Both the position numbers and the translations under genes were made by a program. A model generated the notes under the pieces. That model saw nothing but the letters and a program-made list of their open reading frames with translations. It had not been told where the DNA came from and searched no databases. DNA of 39,565 bases from Pseudomonadota bacterium (GTDB lineage Bacteria > Pseudomonadota > Gammaproteobacteria > GCA-001735895): NCBI GenBank assembly GCA_022566015.1, contig JADFJT010000014.1, positions 1-39,565 of the forward strand, read 5' to 3'. Shown here in pieces: positions 1 to 6,978 of this stretch. Numbering within the stretch: position 1 is the stretch's first letter; each line of letters starts with the position of its first letter.

Positions 1-102
1 GGGGCTATTTTTCGACTCCACCTTCCCATGTAATTTTCGTATGCATAAGTTTTACCCCAAAGGCCAGATTTATTATTCGTCATATCCGTTTTATCGGGGG
101 AG

Positions 103-134
103 GATCAGCGTCGACTGCATTCGCTTGTTATATT
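103..134 (-). other. half attC-like site after the toxin-antitoxin cassette
   Basis: Read on the minus strand, three bases after the antitoxin stop there is ATATAAC followed by AAGCGAATGCAGTCGACGC. This has the form of the left half of an integron attC site (R'' core plus L'' arm), and the stop codon abuts the core as is usual in cassettes. The complementary right half (GCGTCGACTGCATTCGC then GTTATAT) is not found in the remaining ~100 bases, so the site is truncated, replaced, or only coincidental. Its value comes from position: the intact attC after the neighbouring cassette sits in the same place relative to its gene. Confidence 0.45.
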
Positions 135-135
135 T

Positions 136-423
136 TTATTCATTAATGGCTTTGATAACTGCCCTTGGATTTACATCTACGACTTTAAGCAAAACCCTGG
201 CAGCCCCTCTCGGAACTCGAAGTCCTTGCTCCCAATGACGTAAGGTGCCCAACGATATTCCAAAGGTTGCGCAAAAGCGCTGCTGGCTCATTCCAGTTTT
301 TTTTCGAATTGCCTGCACATTAATAGTTTCGGGTTTGTGAACAACCACCTTACTTTTCTTACCTTTGGCGTGCTGAATAGCATTACCCAATCCAGCGCTA
401 ATTTCTTCAAATGCTTTGCTCAT
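136..423 (-). CDS. XRE-family antitoxin, HigA/NadS-like
   Basis: A 95-aa DNA-binding antitoxin that should neutralise the toxin encoded just upstream and repress the shared promoter. The helix-turn-helix is in the C-terminal half (roughly residues 38-75), with the typical core 'MSQQRFCATFGISLGTLRHWEQG' shortened here to MSQQRFCATFGIS and TLRHWEQG. The ORF track starts five codons earlier at a TTG; I chose the ATG at 423 because it overlaps the toxin stop as ATGA, the usual translational coupling of such pairs. The order is toxin first, antitoxin second, as in higBA systems. The frame is intact although the toxin gene is broken. The closest family resemblance is to the NadS-type putative regulators paired with RelE/HigB-like toxins; the exact subfamily is inferred. 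Confidence 0.85.
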   Translation of the reverse strand: MSKAFEEISAGLGNAIQHAKGKKSKVVVHKPETINVQAIRKKTGMSQQRFCATFGISLGTLRHWEQGLRVPRGAARVLLKVVDVNPRAVIKAINE

Positions 424-758
424 GACTTTTGACTCCAATATTTCACTAGTTCTATTACCGCCATGGACAATAGCTTCTTCTCTTCCATTGAGATATTGGC
501 TTTCTCATTTTTTCCGAACAGTGCCAGCAAATACAATGGCAACTCTTCGTTATGAAAATAATAGATAACTCGAACGCCACCACTTTTACCACCACCACTT
601 CGGGCCCACCTTAGCTTTCTTATGCCTCCAGTCCCTTGGATAAGAACGCCAGCATTTGGGTTCATTGATAGATAGGCTATTAGCTCTGACTTTTCATCTT
701 CAGAAAGAAGCCGACCAACCTTCCGTTGAAATTACTCGGTTTCAGCAGCAGTAATCAT
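420..758 (-). pseudogene. HigB/RelE-like toxin gene with a nonsense codon at position 9
   Basis: The ORF track shows only 81 residues starting MNPNAG, but the same frame reads back to an ATG at 758: MITAAETE, then TAA, then FQRKVGRLLSEDEKSELIAY running into MNPNAG. This family normally begins with a segment like 'E-[DE]-F-x-x-x-V', so the TAA at 734-732 most likely replaced a GAA codon (one G-to-T change). The rest is a normal RelE/HigB-type RNase toxin with RKLRWARSGGGKSGGVRVIYY. Translation could only resume at the ATG at 665, giving a protein without its first ~30 residues. The stop overlaps the antitoxin start. Either the toxin is dead, or the base is a sequencing error. Confidence 0.8.
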
Positions 759-764
759 ATGAAT

Positions 765-795
765 CTAAGTATGCTCCATTGGAGTACTTAGTCAA
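765..795 (-). promoter_or_regulatory. promoter of the toxin-antitoxin pair with an operator dyad in its spacer
   Basis: On the minus strand TTGACT (795-790) is followed after 16-17 bases by CATACT/ATACTT (773-767), a reasonable sigma-70 promoter 10-15 bases upstream of the toxin ATG. Between and over these boxes lies an inverted repeat, CTAAGTA-tg-CTCC-att-GGAG-TACTTAG (765-791), placed where antitoxin binding would block RNA polymerase. Autoregulation by the antitoxin is known for this family; the specific site is inferred from symmetry. Confidence 0.6.
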
Positions 796-832
796 GACTA
801 GATGGAGGGTAGCTTAGGAAAGGACTCCAAAA

Positions 833-895
833 ATATAACGTCGCAAATCAGTTGCGCCGCTTTTTGGCGTCAACTGATTTGCATTGTTATGCCTA
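833..895 (-). repeat. complete integron attC recombination site
   Basis: Minus-strand reading gives GGCATAAC (R''), then GCAAATCAGTTGACGCC, the loop AAAAA, GGCGCAACTGATTTGC, and GTTATAT (R'). The two arms are nearly perfect complements with one extra unpaired base, which is the hallmark of attC sites that fold as single strands for the integron integrase. The length of about 60 bases is at the short end of the known range. The stop codon TAG of the upstream gene abuts R''. This marks the boundary between cassette 1 (to its right on the plus strand) and the toxin-antitoxin cassette. Confidence 0.85.
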
Positions 896-1207
896 TTTAA
901 CTCCAAATTCACTGTCGAAATTCTCGGGCCATATTACTGAATAATCTTCGCCCGTCATCTCTCTAAAAGCTACTACTATTGTTTCTAAGTCGGCTTTTGA
1001 TAGAACGTCTCTCGCCAAACGGAAGGCTTCTCTAGGGTTATCTGTGTGTATAAAAATATTCATTTCTCCTGCCCCTAGATGATGCCCATCAACGTCATGC
1101 TGATCTCTAAGTACAATGCCAAGTTCAGTTTCTATCATGATTAGTCGGTCGAAATCATCTGCAGATGCATCTGTTATCGGAAACTGAATGACCAACTGAT
1201 AATTCAT
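893..1207 (-). CDS. cassette-encoded protein of unknown function, 104 aa
   Basis: I do not recognise a named domain. The product is a small, acidic, soluble protein with an alternating strand/helix pattern, no signal peptide and no membrane segment; it contains the segments HHLGAGEMNIFIHT and EDYSVIWP. What can be said comes from context: the start codon lies 10 bases after the core site GTTATGCC and the stop codon touches a complete attC, so this is one whole integron gene cassette with almost no non-coding sequence. No promoter of its own is obvious; transcription would come from an integron Pc-type promoter upstream. Function is unknown. The frame is intact, so it may still be expressed. 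Confidence 0.8.
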   Translation of the reverse strand: MNYQLVIQFPITDASADDFDRLIMIETELGIVLRDQHDVDGHHLGAGEMNIFIHTDNPREAFRLARDVLSKADLETIVVAFREMTGEDYSVIWPENFDSEFGVK

Positions 1208-1216
1208 TATTTATTA

Positions 1217-1224
1217 GGCATAAC
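1217..1224 (-). other. core recombination site, probable attI end
   Basis: GTTATGCC on the minus strand matches the integron core (GTTRRRY-like, as in GTTATGC) and sits just before the first cassette gene, between it and the divergent integrase fragment. No attC-like hairpin surrounds it: the preceding sequence has only a weak dyad AGGCCACGGACCT. It is therefore better explained as the attI insertion point than as an attC. Confidence 0.5.
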
Positions 1225-1451
1225 AGAGAATTTAAAAGGTCCGTGGCCTGTTAATAATTATTAGCGGGCGACCATTTAATTTATTTGCCAATATAAATGG
1301 AGTAGGTAACCTATTGATAACTAGTGCCTTATTTTCCATGTGTTTTGTAAACTCCAATTAGTGTGGCGGTCGGCTTTTGATTTTTCTTGAAATTAGTTGA
1401 TACGCTAGTACTGTGCCGGCAAGGAGCAACATAACGAAAGGAATCGTAATC

Positions 1452-1619
1452 ATGCCATCAGCCCCCTCTCCATTTCTTCAATCCATTTCTCGTTTTATGA
1501 CTGTGCGTCGGTACAGCAAACGTACTATCGAGACCTACTTATACTGGATTAAGTATTTCATTATTTTCCATAAAAAGCGACACCCATCTGAAAAGGAGTT
1601 CTGTGGACACATCACTTAA
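1452..1619 (+). pseudogene. intI: N-terminal fragment of an integron integrase (IntI)
   Basis: The 55-residue frame SPFLQSISRFMTVRRYSKRT...TYLYWIKYFIIFHKKRHPSE is the SAM-like N-terminal domain typical of IntI tyrosine recombinases, which bind attI/attC. After HPSE the match is lost (KEFCGHIT then stop), and I found none of the catalytic domain (R-HxxR-Y residues) in the 165 bases left before ftsZ. Full-length IntI is about 320 residues, so over 80% is gone. The ORF track start at 1413 is a GTG; the ATG at 1452 gives the usual N-terminus. It is divergent from the cassettes, as in ordinary integrons. It cannot be active. Confidence 0.85.
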
Positions 1620-1784
1620 TTATGCTATTTGTATTCGAGGGCAAGATTAGCGAGAGTAATACTACCGGGCTATCCTCACCACATTACTCAGAGAGGGATT
1701 CGTCGACAGACAACCTGCAGCGACTGACCTGATTTCAGGAGGCAGGTTCATCCGTGAACCATATCCTGGCAAGAGAGTGTACTG

Positions 1785-2933
1785 CTAGTCGTTCTGGCGA
1801 CGAAGAAAAGCGGGGATTTCCAGATACTCCATACTGTCCTTATCTACGGGTATTTCCACACTATCGCCTACCACTTTTTTACGAATGGCCGTGGGTCTAT
1901 CTAACTTCTTATAATCGACTTCACCATTTTTCTCTGGCTTTACTGCAGCCAGTGGCGAATCGGCGAGTATCCTGTCTTTACCCAGGCCTGTTGCGACTAC
2001 GGTGACGCGTAATTCACCTTCCGGCATATCGGCATCAATAACCGTACCAACCACTATACTGGCGTCGTCGGAAGCAAGTTCGGTAATCGCGGTACCGACA
2101 TCGTCGAGTTCCCCGATAGACAGATCGAGACCAGCCGTTACATTGACCAGGATACCTCGCGCTCCTGATATATCGACATCTTCGAGCAACGGAGAAGAAA
2201 GCGCAGCGGACGCCGCTTCCTGAGCGCGGTTTTCCCCCGTCGCCGACCCGGTACCCATCATCGCCATGCCCATTTCCGACATCACGGTGCGCACGTCGGC
2301 AAAATCGACGTTAATCAGCCCGGGGCAGGTAATCAACTCTGCAATGCCCTGCACCGCACCCTTAAGCACATCGTTGGCTTTCATAAATACTTCCAGCAGC
2401 GATGTCTGTTTGCCCAGTACCGGCATCAATTTATCATTAGGAATAGTGATCAAAGAATCAACTGCGTTGGAAAGCTCCCTGATGCCCATTTCGGCCTGCG
2501 CCATACGCTTACTACGTTCGAAACCGAAGGGCTTAGTCACCACGGCGACCGTCAAAATGCCCAACTCCCTGGCAATTTGCGCAATCACCGGTGCGGCACC
2601 GGTACCGGTACCACCGCCCATGCCCGCAGTGATGAATAGCATATTGCTACCCTCAATCGCCTCCTGAATTCGCTCACGGTCTTCCAGTGCAGCCTGCCTG
2701 CCGATGCCAGGATCGGCTCCGGCCCCGAGCCCCTTGGTGATACTCGAACCAATTTGCATCGTGGCCCTGATATCCATTTTCTTCAAAGCCTGTACATCGG
2801 TGTTAACACATATATATTCGACACCTTCGATGCCTGCAGCCACCATGTGCTGGACGGCGTTGCCACCGCCACCACCAACCCCGATAACCTTAATTACCGG
2901 GTCTTTCGAGTGTGAATCCATTAATTCAAACAT
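1785..2933 (-). CDS. ftsZ: cell division GTPase FtsZ
   Basis: Tubulin-like GTPase that polymerises into the Z ring and places the division septum. The nucleotide-binding loop GVGGGGGNAV lies at residues 18-27 and the tubulin signature GGGTGTGAAP near residue 105. The C-terminal tail ends YLEIPAFLRRQND, the conserved peptide that binds FtsA and ZipA. At 382 aa the length is normal. A GAGAGG ribosome site precedes the ATG. Unlike the rest of the cluster it is separated from the upstream gene ftsA by 180 bp that contain stem-loops. It is the last gene of the cluster here: the E. coli followers lpxC and secA are absent and an integron relic comes next. Confidence 0.99.
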   Translation of the reverse strand: MFELMDSHSKDPVIKVIGVGGGGGNAVQHMVAAGIEGVEYICVNTDVQALKKMDIRATMQIGSSITKGLGAGADPGIGRQAALEDRERIQEAIEGSNMLFITAGMGGGTGTGAAPVIAQIARELGILTVAVVTKPFGFERSKRMAQAEMGIRELSNAVDSLITIPNDKLMPVLGKQTSLLEVFMKANDVLKGAVQGIAELITCPGLINVDFADVRTVMSEMGMAMMGTGSATGENRAQEAASAALSSPLLEDVDISGARGILVNVTAGLDLSIGELDDVGTAITELASDDASIVVGTVIDADMPEGELRVTVVATGLGKDRILADSPLAAVKPEKNGEVDYKKLDRPTAIRKKVVGDSVEIPVDKDSMEYLEIPAFLRRQND

Positions 2934-3014
2934 TTTAACTACCTCTCTTGCAAATTTTAATCAAATTCCGAAAAAGCACATCCTGGCCCCCCCAGACTGC
3001 GAATACAAAAAAAT

Positions 3015-3029
3015 AGTACATTCTGTACT
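3015..3029 (-). terminator. stem-loop plus T run between ftsA and ftsZ (possible attenuator)
   Basis: On the minus strand AGTACA-gaa-TGTACT is followed by ATTTTTTT, the layout of an intrinsic terminator, about 80 bases upstream of the ftsZ start. The stem is only 6 bp and AT-rich, so it may be leaky. A second, longer stem-loop lies immediately upstream (3034-3064). Confidence 0.5.
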
Positions 3030-3033
3030 CTCA

Positions 3034-3064
3034 CAAAATCAGTCGCTGGCCGCTTCTGATTTTG
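3034..3064 (-). other. 9-bp stem-loop in the ftsA-ftsZ gap
   Basis: CAAAATCAG and CTGATTTTG form a perfect 9-bp stem around a 13-base GC-rich loop. Just upstream on the minus strand is a third stem, CGCTAC-(6)-GTAGCG (3066-3083). Three stem-loops in about 70 bases suggest RNA-level control or processing before ftsZ. Confidence 0.5.
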
Positions 3065-3113
3065 ACGCTACATCCCAGTAGCGTAGACACTTTTTAACCT
3101 GGCCAAAGAGTTC

Positions 3114-4349
3114 TTAAAAATTACCCTGAAACCAGCTTTTCATCTTCTTCAGGACACCAGCTTCAGAAGTGTCATCAAGCTGATAACCGGAAAGGCCATT
3201 TCGCTGCTTGTTTCCAAACAACAGCAATCCAACCCCGGTTGAATGTATCGGGTTTCGAACCACATCGACCAGGCCTGATACATGTTGCGGAAAACCCAAT
3301 CGAACTGGCATATGGAAAATTTCCTCCGCCAGTTCGATAGCGCCTTCCATTTTCGCGCTACCGCCGGTTAATACCACACCGGCAGCACAAATTTCTTCGA
3401 AACCACTACGTCTGAGTTCAGCCAGTACCAGGCCCAATAATTCTTCGTAACGCGGCTCGACCACTTCTGCCAATGTCTGACGAGCGAGCCTGCGCGGTTC
3501 ACGGTCTCCGACACTTGGCACTTCTATGGTTTCGTCATCTGCGGCCAGTTGCCGCAAAGCGCAGGCATATTTAACTTTCAATTCATCTGCATACTGCGTG
3601 GGGGTGCGTAACGCCACTGCGATATCGTTAGTGACCTGGTCCCCGGCAATCGGAATCACCGCGGTATGTCGTATCGCTCCGTCTGAAAATACTGCGATAT
3701 CCGTGGTACCGCCACCGATATCGACCAGGCAAACGCCGAGTTCCTTTTCGTCGTCGGTTAGTACGGCTGCACTCGATGCCAATTGTTCGAGAATAATGTC
3801 GTCTACTTCGAGTCCGCATCGGCGCACACACTTGATAATATTTTGAGCTGCACTCATCGCACCTGTGACCAGGTGTACTTTCGCCTCCAGGCGCACACCA
3901 GACATGCTAATCGGGTCACGAATACCTTCCGAATTATCGATAATAAATTCCTGCGGGAGTACATGCAAAATACGTTGATCTGCTGGAATCGCGACCGCTT
4001 TTGCGGCCTCGATCACACGTGAAACATCGGCGGCAGTCACCTCCTTATCTTTGATAGCGACTATGCCGTGAGAATTGATACTACGGATATGGCTGCCCGC
4101 GATGCCGGCGAAGACCGAGTGGATTTGGCATCCGGCCATCAACTCTGCCTCTTCCACCGCACGCTGAATAGACTGTACTGTCGATTCAATATTGACCACC
4201 ACGCCCTTCTTTAATCCTCTCGAAGGCCGGGAGCCGAGACCGATAATTTCGATATCACCCTCCACGGTGATCTCTCCCACTATCGCGACCACCTTGGAGG
4301 TACCGATGTCCAGCCCAACGATTAGATTATTGGTGGCCTTTTTAGACAT
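3114..4349 (-). CDS. ftsA: cell division protein FtsA
   Basis: Actin-like ATPase that tethers FtsZ filaments to the membrane and recruits later divisome proteins. The N-terminus has the phosphate-1 motif VGLDIGTSKVVAIVGE, and a second nucleotide motif CLVDIGGGTTDIAVF lies mid-protein; the C-terminus KKMKSWFQGNF is the membrane-targeting amphipathic helix. The ORF track adds 24 residues; I prefer the ATG at 4349 (411 aa, MSKKATNN) because it gives the expected FtsA N-terminus and overlaps the ftsQ stop by 8 bases (ATGTCTAA). Confidence 0.98.
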   Translation of the reverse strand: MSKKATNNLIVGLDIGTSKVVAIVGEITVEGDIEIIGLGSRPSRGLKKGVVVNIESTVQSIQRAVEEAELMAGCQIHSVFAGIAGSHIRSINSHGIVAIKDKEVTAADVSRVIEAAKAVAIPADQRILHVLPQEFIIDNSEGIRDPISMSGVRLEAKVHLVTGAMSAAQNIIKCVRRCGLEVDDIILEQLASSAAVLTDDEKELGVCLVDIGGGTTDIAVFSDGAIRHTAVIPIAGDQVTNDIAVALRTPTQYADELKVKYACALRQLAADDETIEVPSVGDREPRRLARQTLAEVVEPRYEELLGLVLAELRRSGFEEICAAGVVLTGGSAKMEGAIELAEEIFHMPVRLGFPQHVSGLVDVVRNPIHSTGVGLLLFGNKQRNGLSGYQLDDTSEAGVLKKMKSWFQGNF

Positions 4350-5136
4350 TTGTATTTCTCCACAAAGACGCTTTGTTCCGGTCTCGCAGCACTTCCTTTT
4401 TCCACGCCACCGCAAATCCATTGCTATAGCGCAAATCGACCAACTCTATTTCGTTTCGCCTGGGTTGTATTTGCTGCTGATAAATTGTTACCAGACGTTC
4501 AACTTTACGTTCGATATCGTCTCTACCCACCTTGATTTTCAGGCCACTGGCAAGTTTAATATCGAGCGCTCCCCTGCTATCCATTACGACACTTACTACT
4601 TTTTCATTGAGTGTGCCGAAACGCGTGCTGAGCTGATAATAACGGGAGAGGATTTTTTCTGGGCTGGCATTCACCGAGTGCACCAGCGGTAACTGTCTAA
4701 ACCTATCGGTAATCGCCCGATATACCACCGCCCTGTTGCTAATCAGATGCTTGTCATCCCAACGTGCTACCGGATTCTTTTCGATGATTTTAATATTCAA
4801 CCGGTCAGGCCAGATGCGCCGAATCGATACCGATTCAGCCCAGGAATTATTGCTAAGCGTTTTTTGTGCCTGGTGGATATCAAGCGAAAAAAATCCTTCC
4901 CCAATAAACGTCTGTAGGGTCGCTTCAACTTCTTTTTGATCGATATATTGAAAGGTACCAGACAACTCGATTGTCCGGATCGGGAGCAATGTATCCTGCT
5001 GCGACTGGTACAGGCCGCCAATCAGCAATGGCAACAGCAGAAAAATCCAGTTGTATGATCGGCGCCATTCAAACTCTGCCGATTGCTCGGTGAGACTCCG
5101 ATTCGCCTGCGCACCCTGTTTATGGATTCTAACCAT
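4342..5136 (-). CDS. ftsQ: cell division protein FtsQ
   Basis: Bitopic inner-membrane protein that links early and late divisome components through FtsB/FtsL. A short cytoplasmic basic stretch is followed by one membrane segment (YNWIFLLLPLLIGGLY, about residues 30-46), a POTRA domain beginning PIRTIELSGTFQYI, and the FtsQ beta domain. The track starts at a GTG at 5145; the ATG at 5136 overlaps the ddlB stop as ATGGTTAG, the same 8-base geometry as ftsQ-ftsA, so I chose it (264 aa). Sequence of FtsQ is poorly conserved, but position and architecture make the call secure. Confidence 0.95.
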   Translation of the reverse strand: MVRIHKQGAQANRSLTEQSAEFEWRRSYNWIFLLLPLLIGGLYQSQQDTLLPIRTIELSGTFQYIDQKEVEATLQTFIGEGFFSLDIHQAQKTLSNNSWAESVSIRRIWPDRLNIKIIEKNPVARWDDKHLISNRAVVYRAITDRFRQLPLVHSVNASPEKILSRYYQLSTRFGTLNEKVVSVVMDSRGALDIKLASGLKIKVGRDDIERKVERLVTIYQQQIQPRRNEIELVDLRYSNGFAVAWKKEVLRDRNKASLWRNTNV

Positions 5137-6088
5137 GACTATCACCCCCGTTCAGCGTTAACTCCAAAATTTTATGTACCAGACTGGGCATTTCCAGGCC
5201 AGCTTGCCTTGCTGCCATCGGTACCAGGCTATGGTCAGTCATTCCTGGTACCGTGTTGATCTCGATAATCCAGGGTTGCAATTCTTCATCCAGCATCAGG
5301 TCTACACGACCCCAATGTTTGACGCCCGTCACTCGAATGGTTTGCTCCACCAGTCGATTGATTTCAGCAACCCGGTCATCGTCGAGTCCACTGGGGCAGG
5401 TATAAATAGTATCGTCCGCCAGATACTTGGCCTCGTAATCATAAAACTCACGTGGGGTTTCCAGTTTAATTAGCGGCAATACGGTCCGGTCCAGAAATCC
5501 GGCGGTGTACTCCCCACCACTGATGAATTTCTCCGCGAAAACTGCGCCATACTCACCTGCGGTTTTCCAGGCGGGCAGCAGATCGTCAGCACTGTGTACC
5601 GGTGTCATTCCAATGCTGGAGCCTTCCAGGTTCGGCTTGACGAATACGGGTAAGCCGAATTCATCCAGCAAACGAGTACAGTCTTCTTCGCTATTGAGTT
5701 CCAGAAATTCAGGTGTCGGAATCGCACATCCGCGCAGGATCCTTTTCGTTGCCAGCTTGTCCATCGCCAGCGCCGACGCACCCAATCCGCTACCCGTATA
5801 AGTAATGCCAAGCAAATCCATTACCGCCTGGATCGTACCGTCCTCACCGCCACGACCATGCACGACATTAAACACGCGATCGGCCTCGAGGTTGATCAAC
5901 TGGCTGATCGCGTCTTGCTGCAAATCAAGCTTATAAGCATCGATACCGGCATCGATCAAACCCTGGTAAACCGCATGACCGCTGTTGAGCGATACTTCGC
6001 GTTCAGCCGAAGTCCCACCCATCGCTACCGCAACTCTGCCACAACGTTTTGCAGATTCGGCGTCTGGCATCAAATTCGTATAGTTCAT
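5129..6088 (-). CDS. ddlB: D-alanine--D-alanine ligase
   Basis: Cytoplasmic ATP-grasp enzyme that joins two D-alanines for the MurF step. Motifs include GGTSAEREVSLNSG near the N-terminus, HGRGGEDGTIQ (substrate loop), VKPNLEGSSIGM (ATP-binding strand) and IIEINTVPGMTDHSLVP (metal ligands Glu and Asn near the C-terminus). The track begins at GTG 6091; the ATG one codon later overlaps the murB stop (TGATG) and has GGAG seven bases upstream, so I start at 6088 (319 aa). Being placed between murB and ftsQ makes it the dcw-type ligase, DdlB. Confidence 0.98.
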   Translation of the reverse strand: MNYTNLMPDAESAKRCGRVAVAMGGTSAEREVSLNSGHAVYQGLIDAGIDAYKLDLQQDAISQLINLEADRVFNVVHGRGGEDGTIQAVMDLLGITYTGSGLGASALAMDKLATKRILRGCAIPTPEFLELNSEEDCTRLLDEFGLPVFVKPNLEGSSIGMTPVHSADDLLPAWKTAGEYGAVFAEKFISGGEYTAGFLDRTVLPLIKLETPREFYDYEAKYLADDTIYTCPSGLDDDRVAEINRLVEQTIRVTGVKHWGRVDLMLDEELQPWIIEINTVPGMTDHSLVPMAARQAGLEMPSLVHKILELTLNGGDSHG

Positions 6089-6978
6089 CACGCCTCTCCG
6101 ACAATGCGCACTTCGGTTTCTAGCTTTACGCCAAATTTCTGCTCAACCGTTTGCTGGATATATCTGATCAATGCCTCGATATCGCTGGCTCGAGTTTGTG
6201 GTTTACTGATAATAAAATTCGCATGCTTTTCGGAGACACAGGCACCGCCCTGGCAATGTCCTTTTAATCCGGCGCTTTCGATCAGGCGAGCAGCATGATC
6301 ACCCTCAGGGTTTTTAAAAACGGAACCGCAGGATGGCTGACCTATCGGCTGACTTGCGTTACGCTTTTGCAGCATCTGCCTGATACCTGACGCCTGTCCA
6401 GCCTCTCTGGGCGCAAAACGAAATACAGCCGATACAAACCACTCGTCCTCAGCGCCAGCAACACTACGATAAGCAATAGTAAACTCAGAAGGCTTACGAT
6501 CGATTAATTGCCCCTGCCGGTTTATCATCGTCACGCGCACAACATGAGACCAGGTTTCGCTCCCGAATGATCCCGCATTCATGGCCAGTGCGCCGCCCAC
6601 GGTACCTGGAATACCTGCGAGAAATTCACCACCGCTGAGTTCGTGTTTGAGGCAAAGCTTTGCGACCCTTGCATTGGTCACCCCCGAATCGGCCAGTATG
6701 CTGCCGTCATCTAGCAGTTCGAGTCGGTCCAGTGCGTTCAATGGGGCAATTACATCCCCTCGAATACCGCCGTCGCGTACCAGCATATTGCTACCCAGCC
6801 CAATCCAGGTAATCTCTGTATCGGGCTCCAGCACCGCGAGATAAGCCTGTAAATCGGATAAATCGAGTGGGATGTAGTAACGCTCGGCATTGCCACCCAC
6901 GCGCCAGCTGGTATGCTTCGACATGGGTTCCTCGTGCAGTAGCTGCCCACCGTATGTGGTCGCTTTGTCGCTGTTCAT
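6088..6978 (-). CDS. murB: UDP-N-acetylenolpyruvoylglucosamine reductase
   Basis: FAD enzyme that reduces enolpyruvyl-UDP-GlcNAc with NADPH to UDP-MurNAc. The FAD domain shows [14 protein letters not shown] and [15 protein letters not shown]. The substrate domain contains [10 protein letters not shown] with the catalytic serine and ends with [10 protein letters not shown]. At 296 aa it is of the shorter kind without the extra E. coli-type loop. The start overlaps murC by ATGA. Its presence inside the cluster, between murC and ddlB, is common in many proteobacteria although it is elsewhere in E. coli. Confidence 0.98.
   Translation of the reverse strand: MNSDKATTYGGQLLHEEPMSKHTSWRVGGNAERYYIPLDLSDLQAYLAVLEPDTEITWIGLGSNMLVRDGGIRGDVIAPLNALDRLELLDDGSILADSGVTNARVAKLCLKHELSGGEFLAGIPGTVGGALAMNAGSFGSETWSHVVRVTMINRQGQLIDRKPSEFTIAYRSVAGAEDEWFVSAVFRFAPREAGQASGIRQMLQKRNASQPIGQPSCGSVFKNPEGDHAARLIESAGLKGHCQGGACVSEKHANFIISKPQTRASDIEALIRYIQQTVEQKFGVKLETEVRIVGEA

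Noticed and set aside
1745-1760. GGTTCA-tccg-TGAACC stem-loop as a terminator behind ftsZ
   Set aside because: The stem is only 6 bp and no T run follows on the minus strand; not enough to call a terminator.
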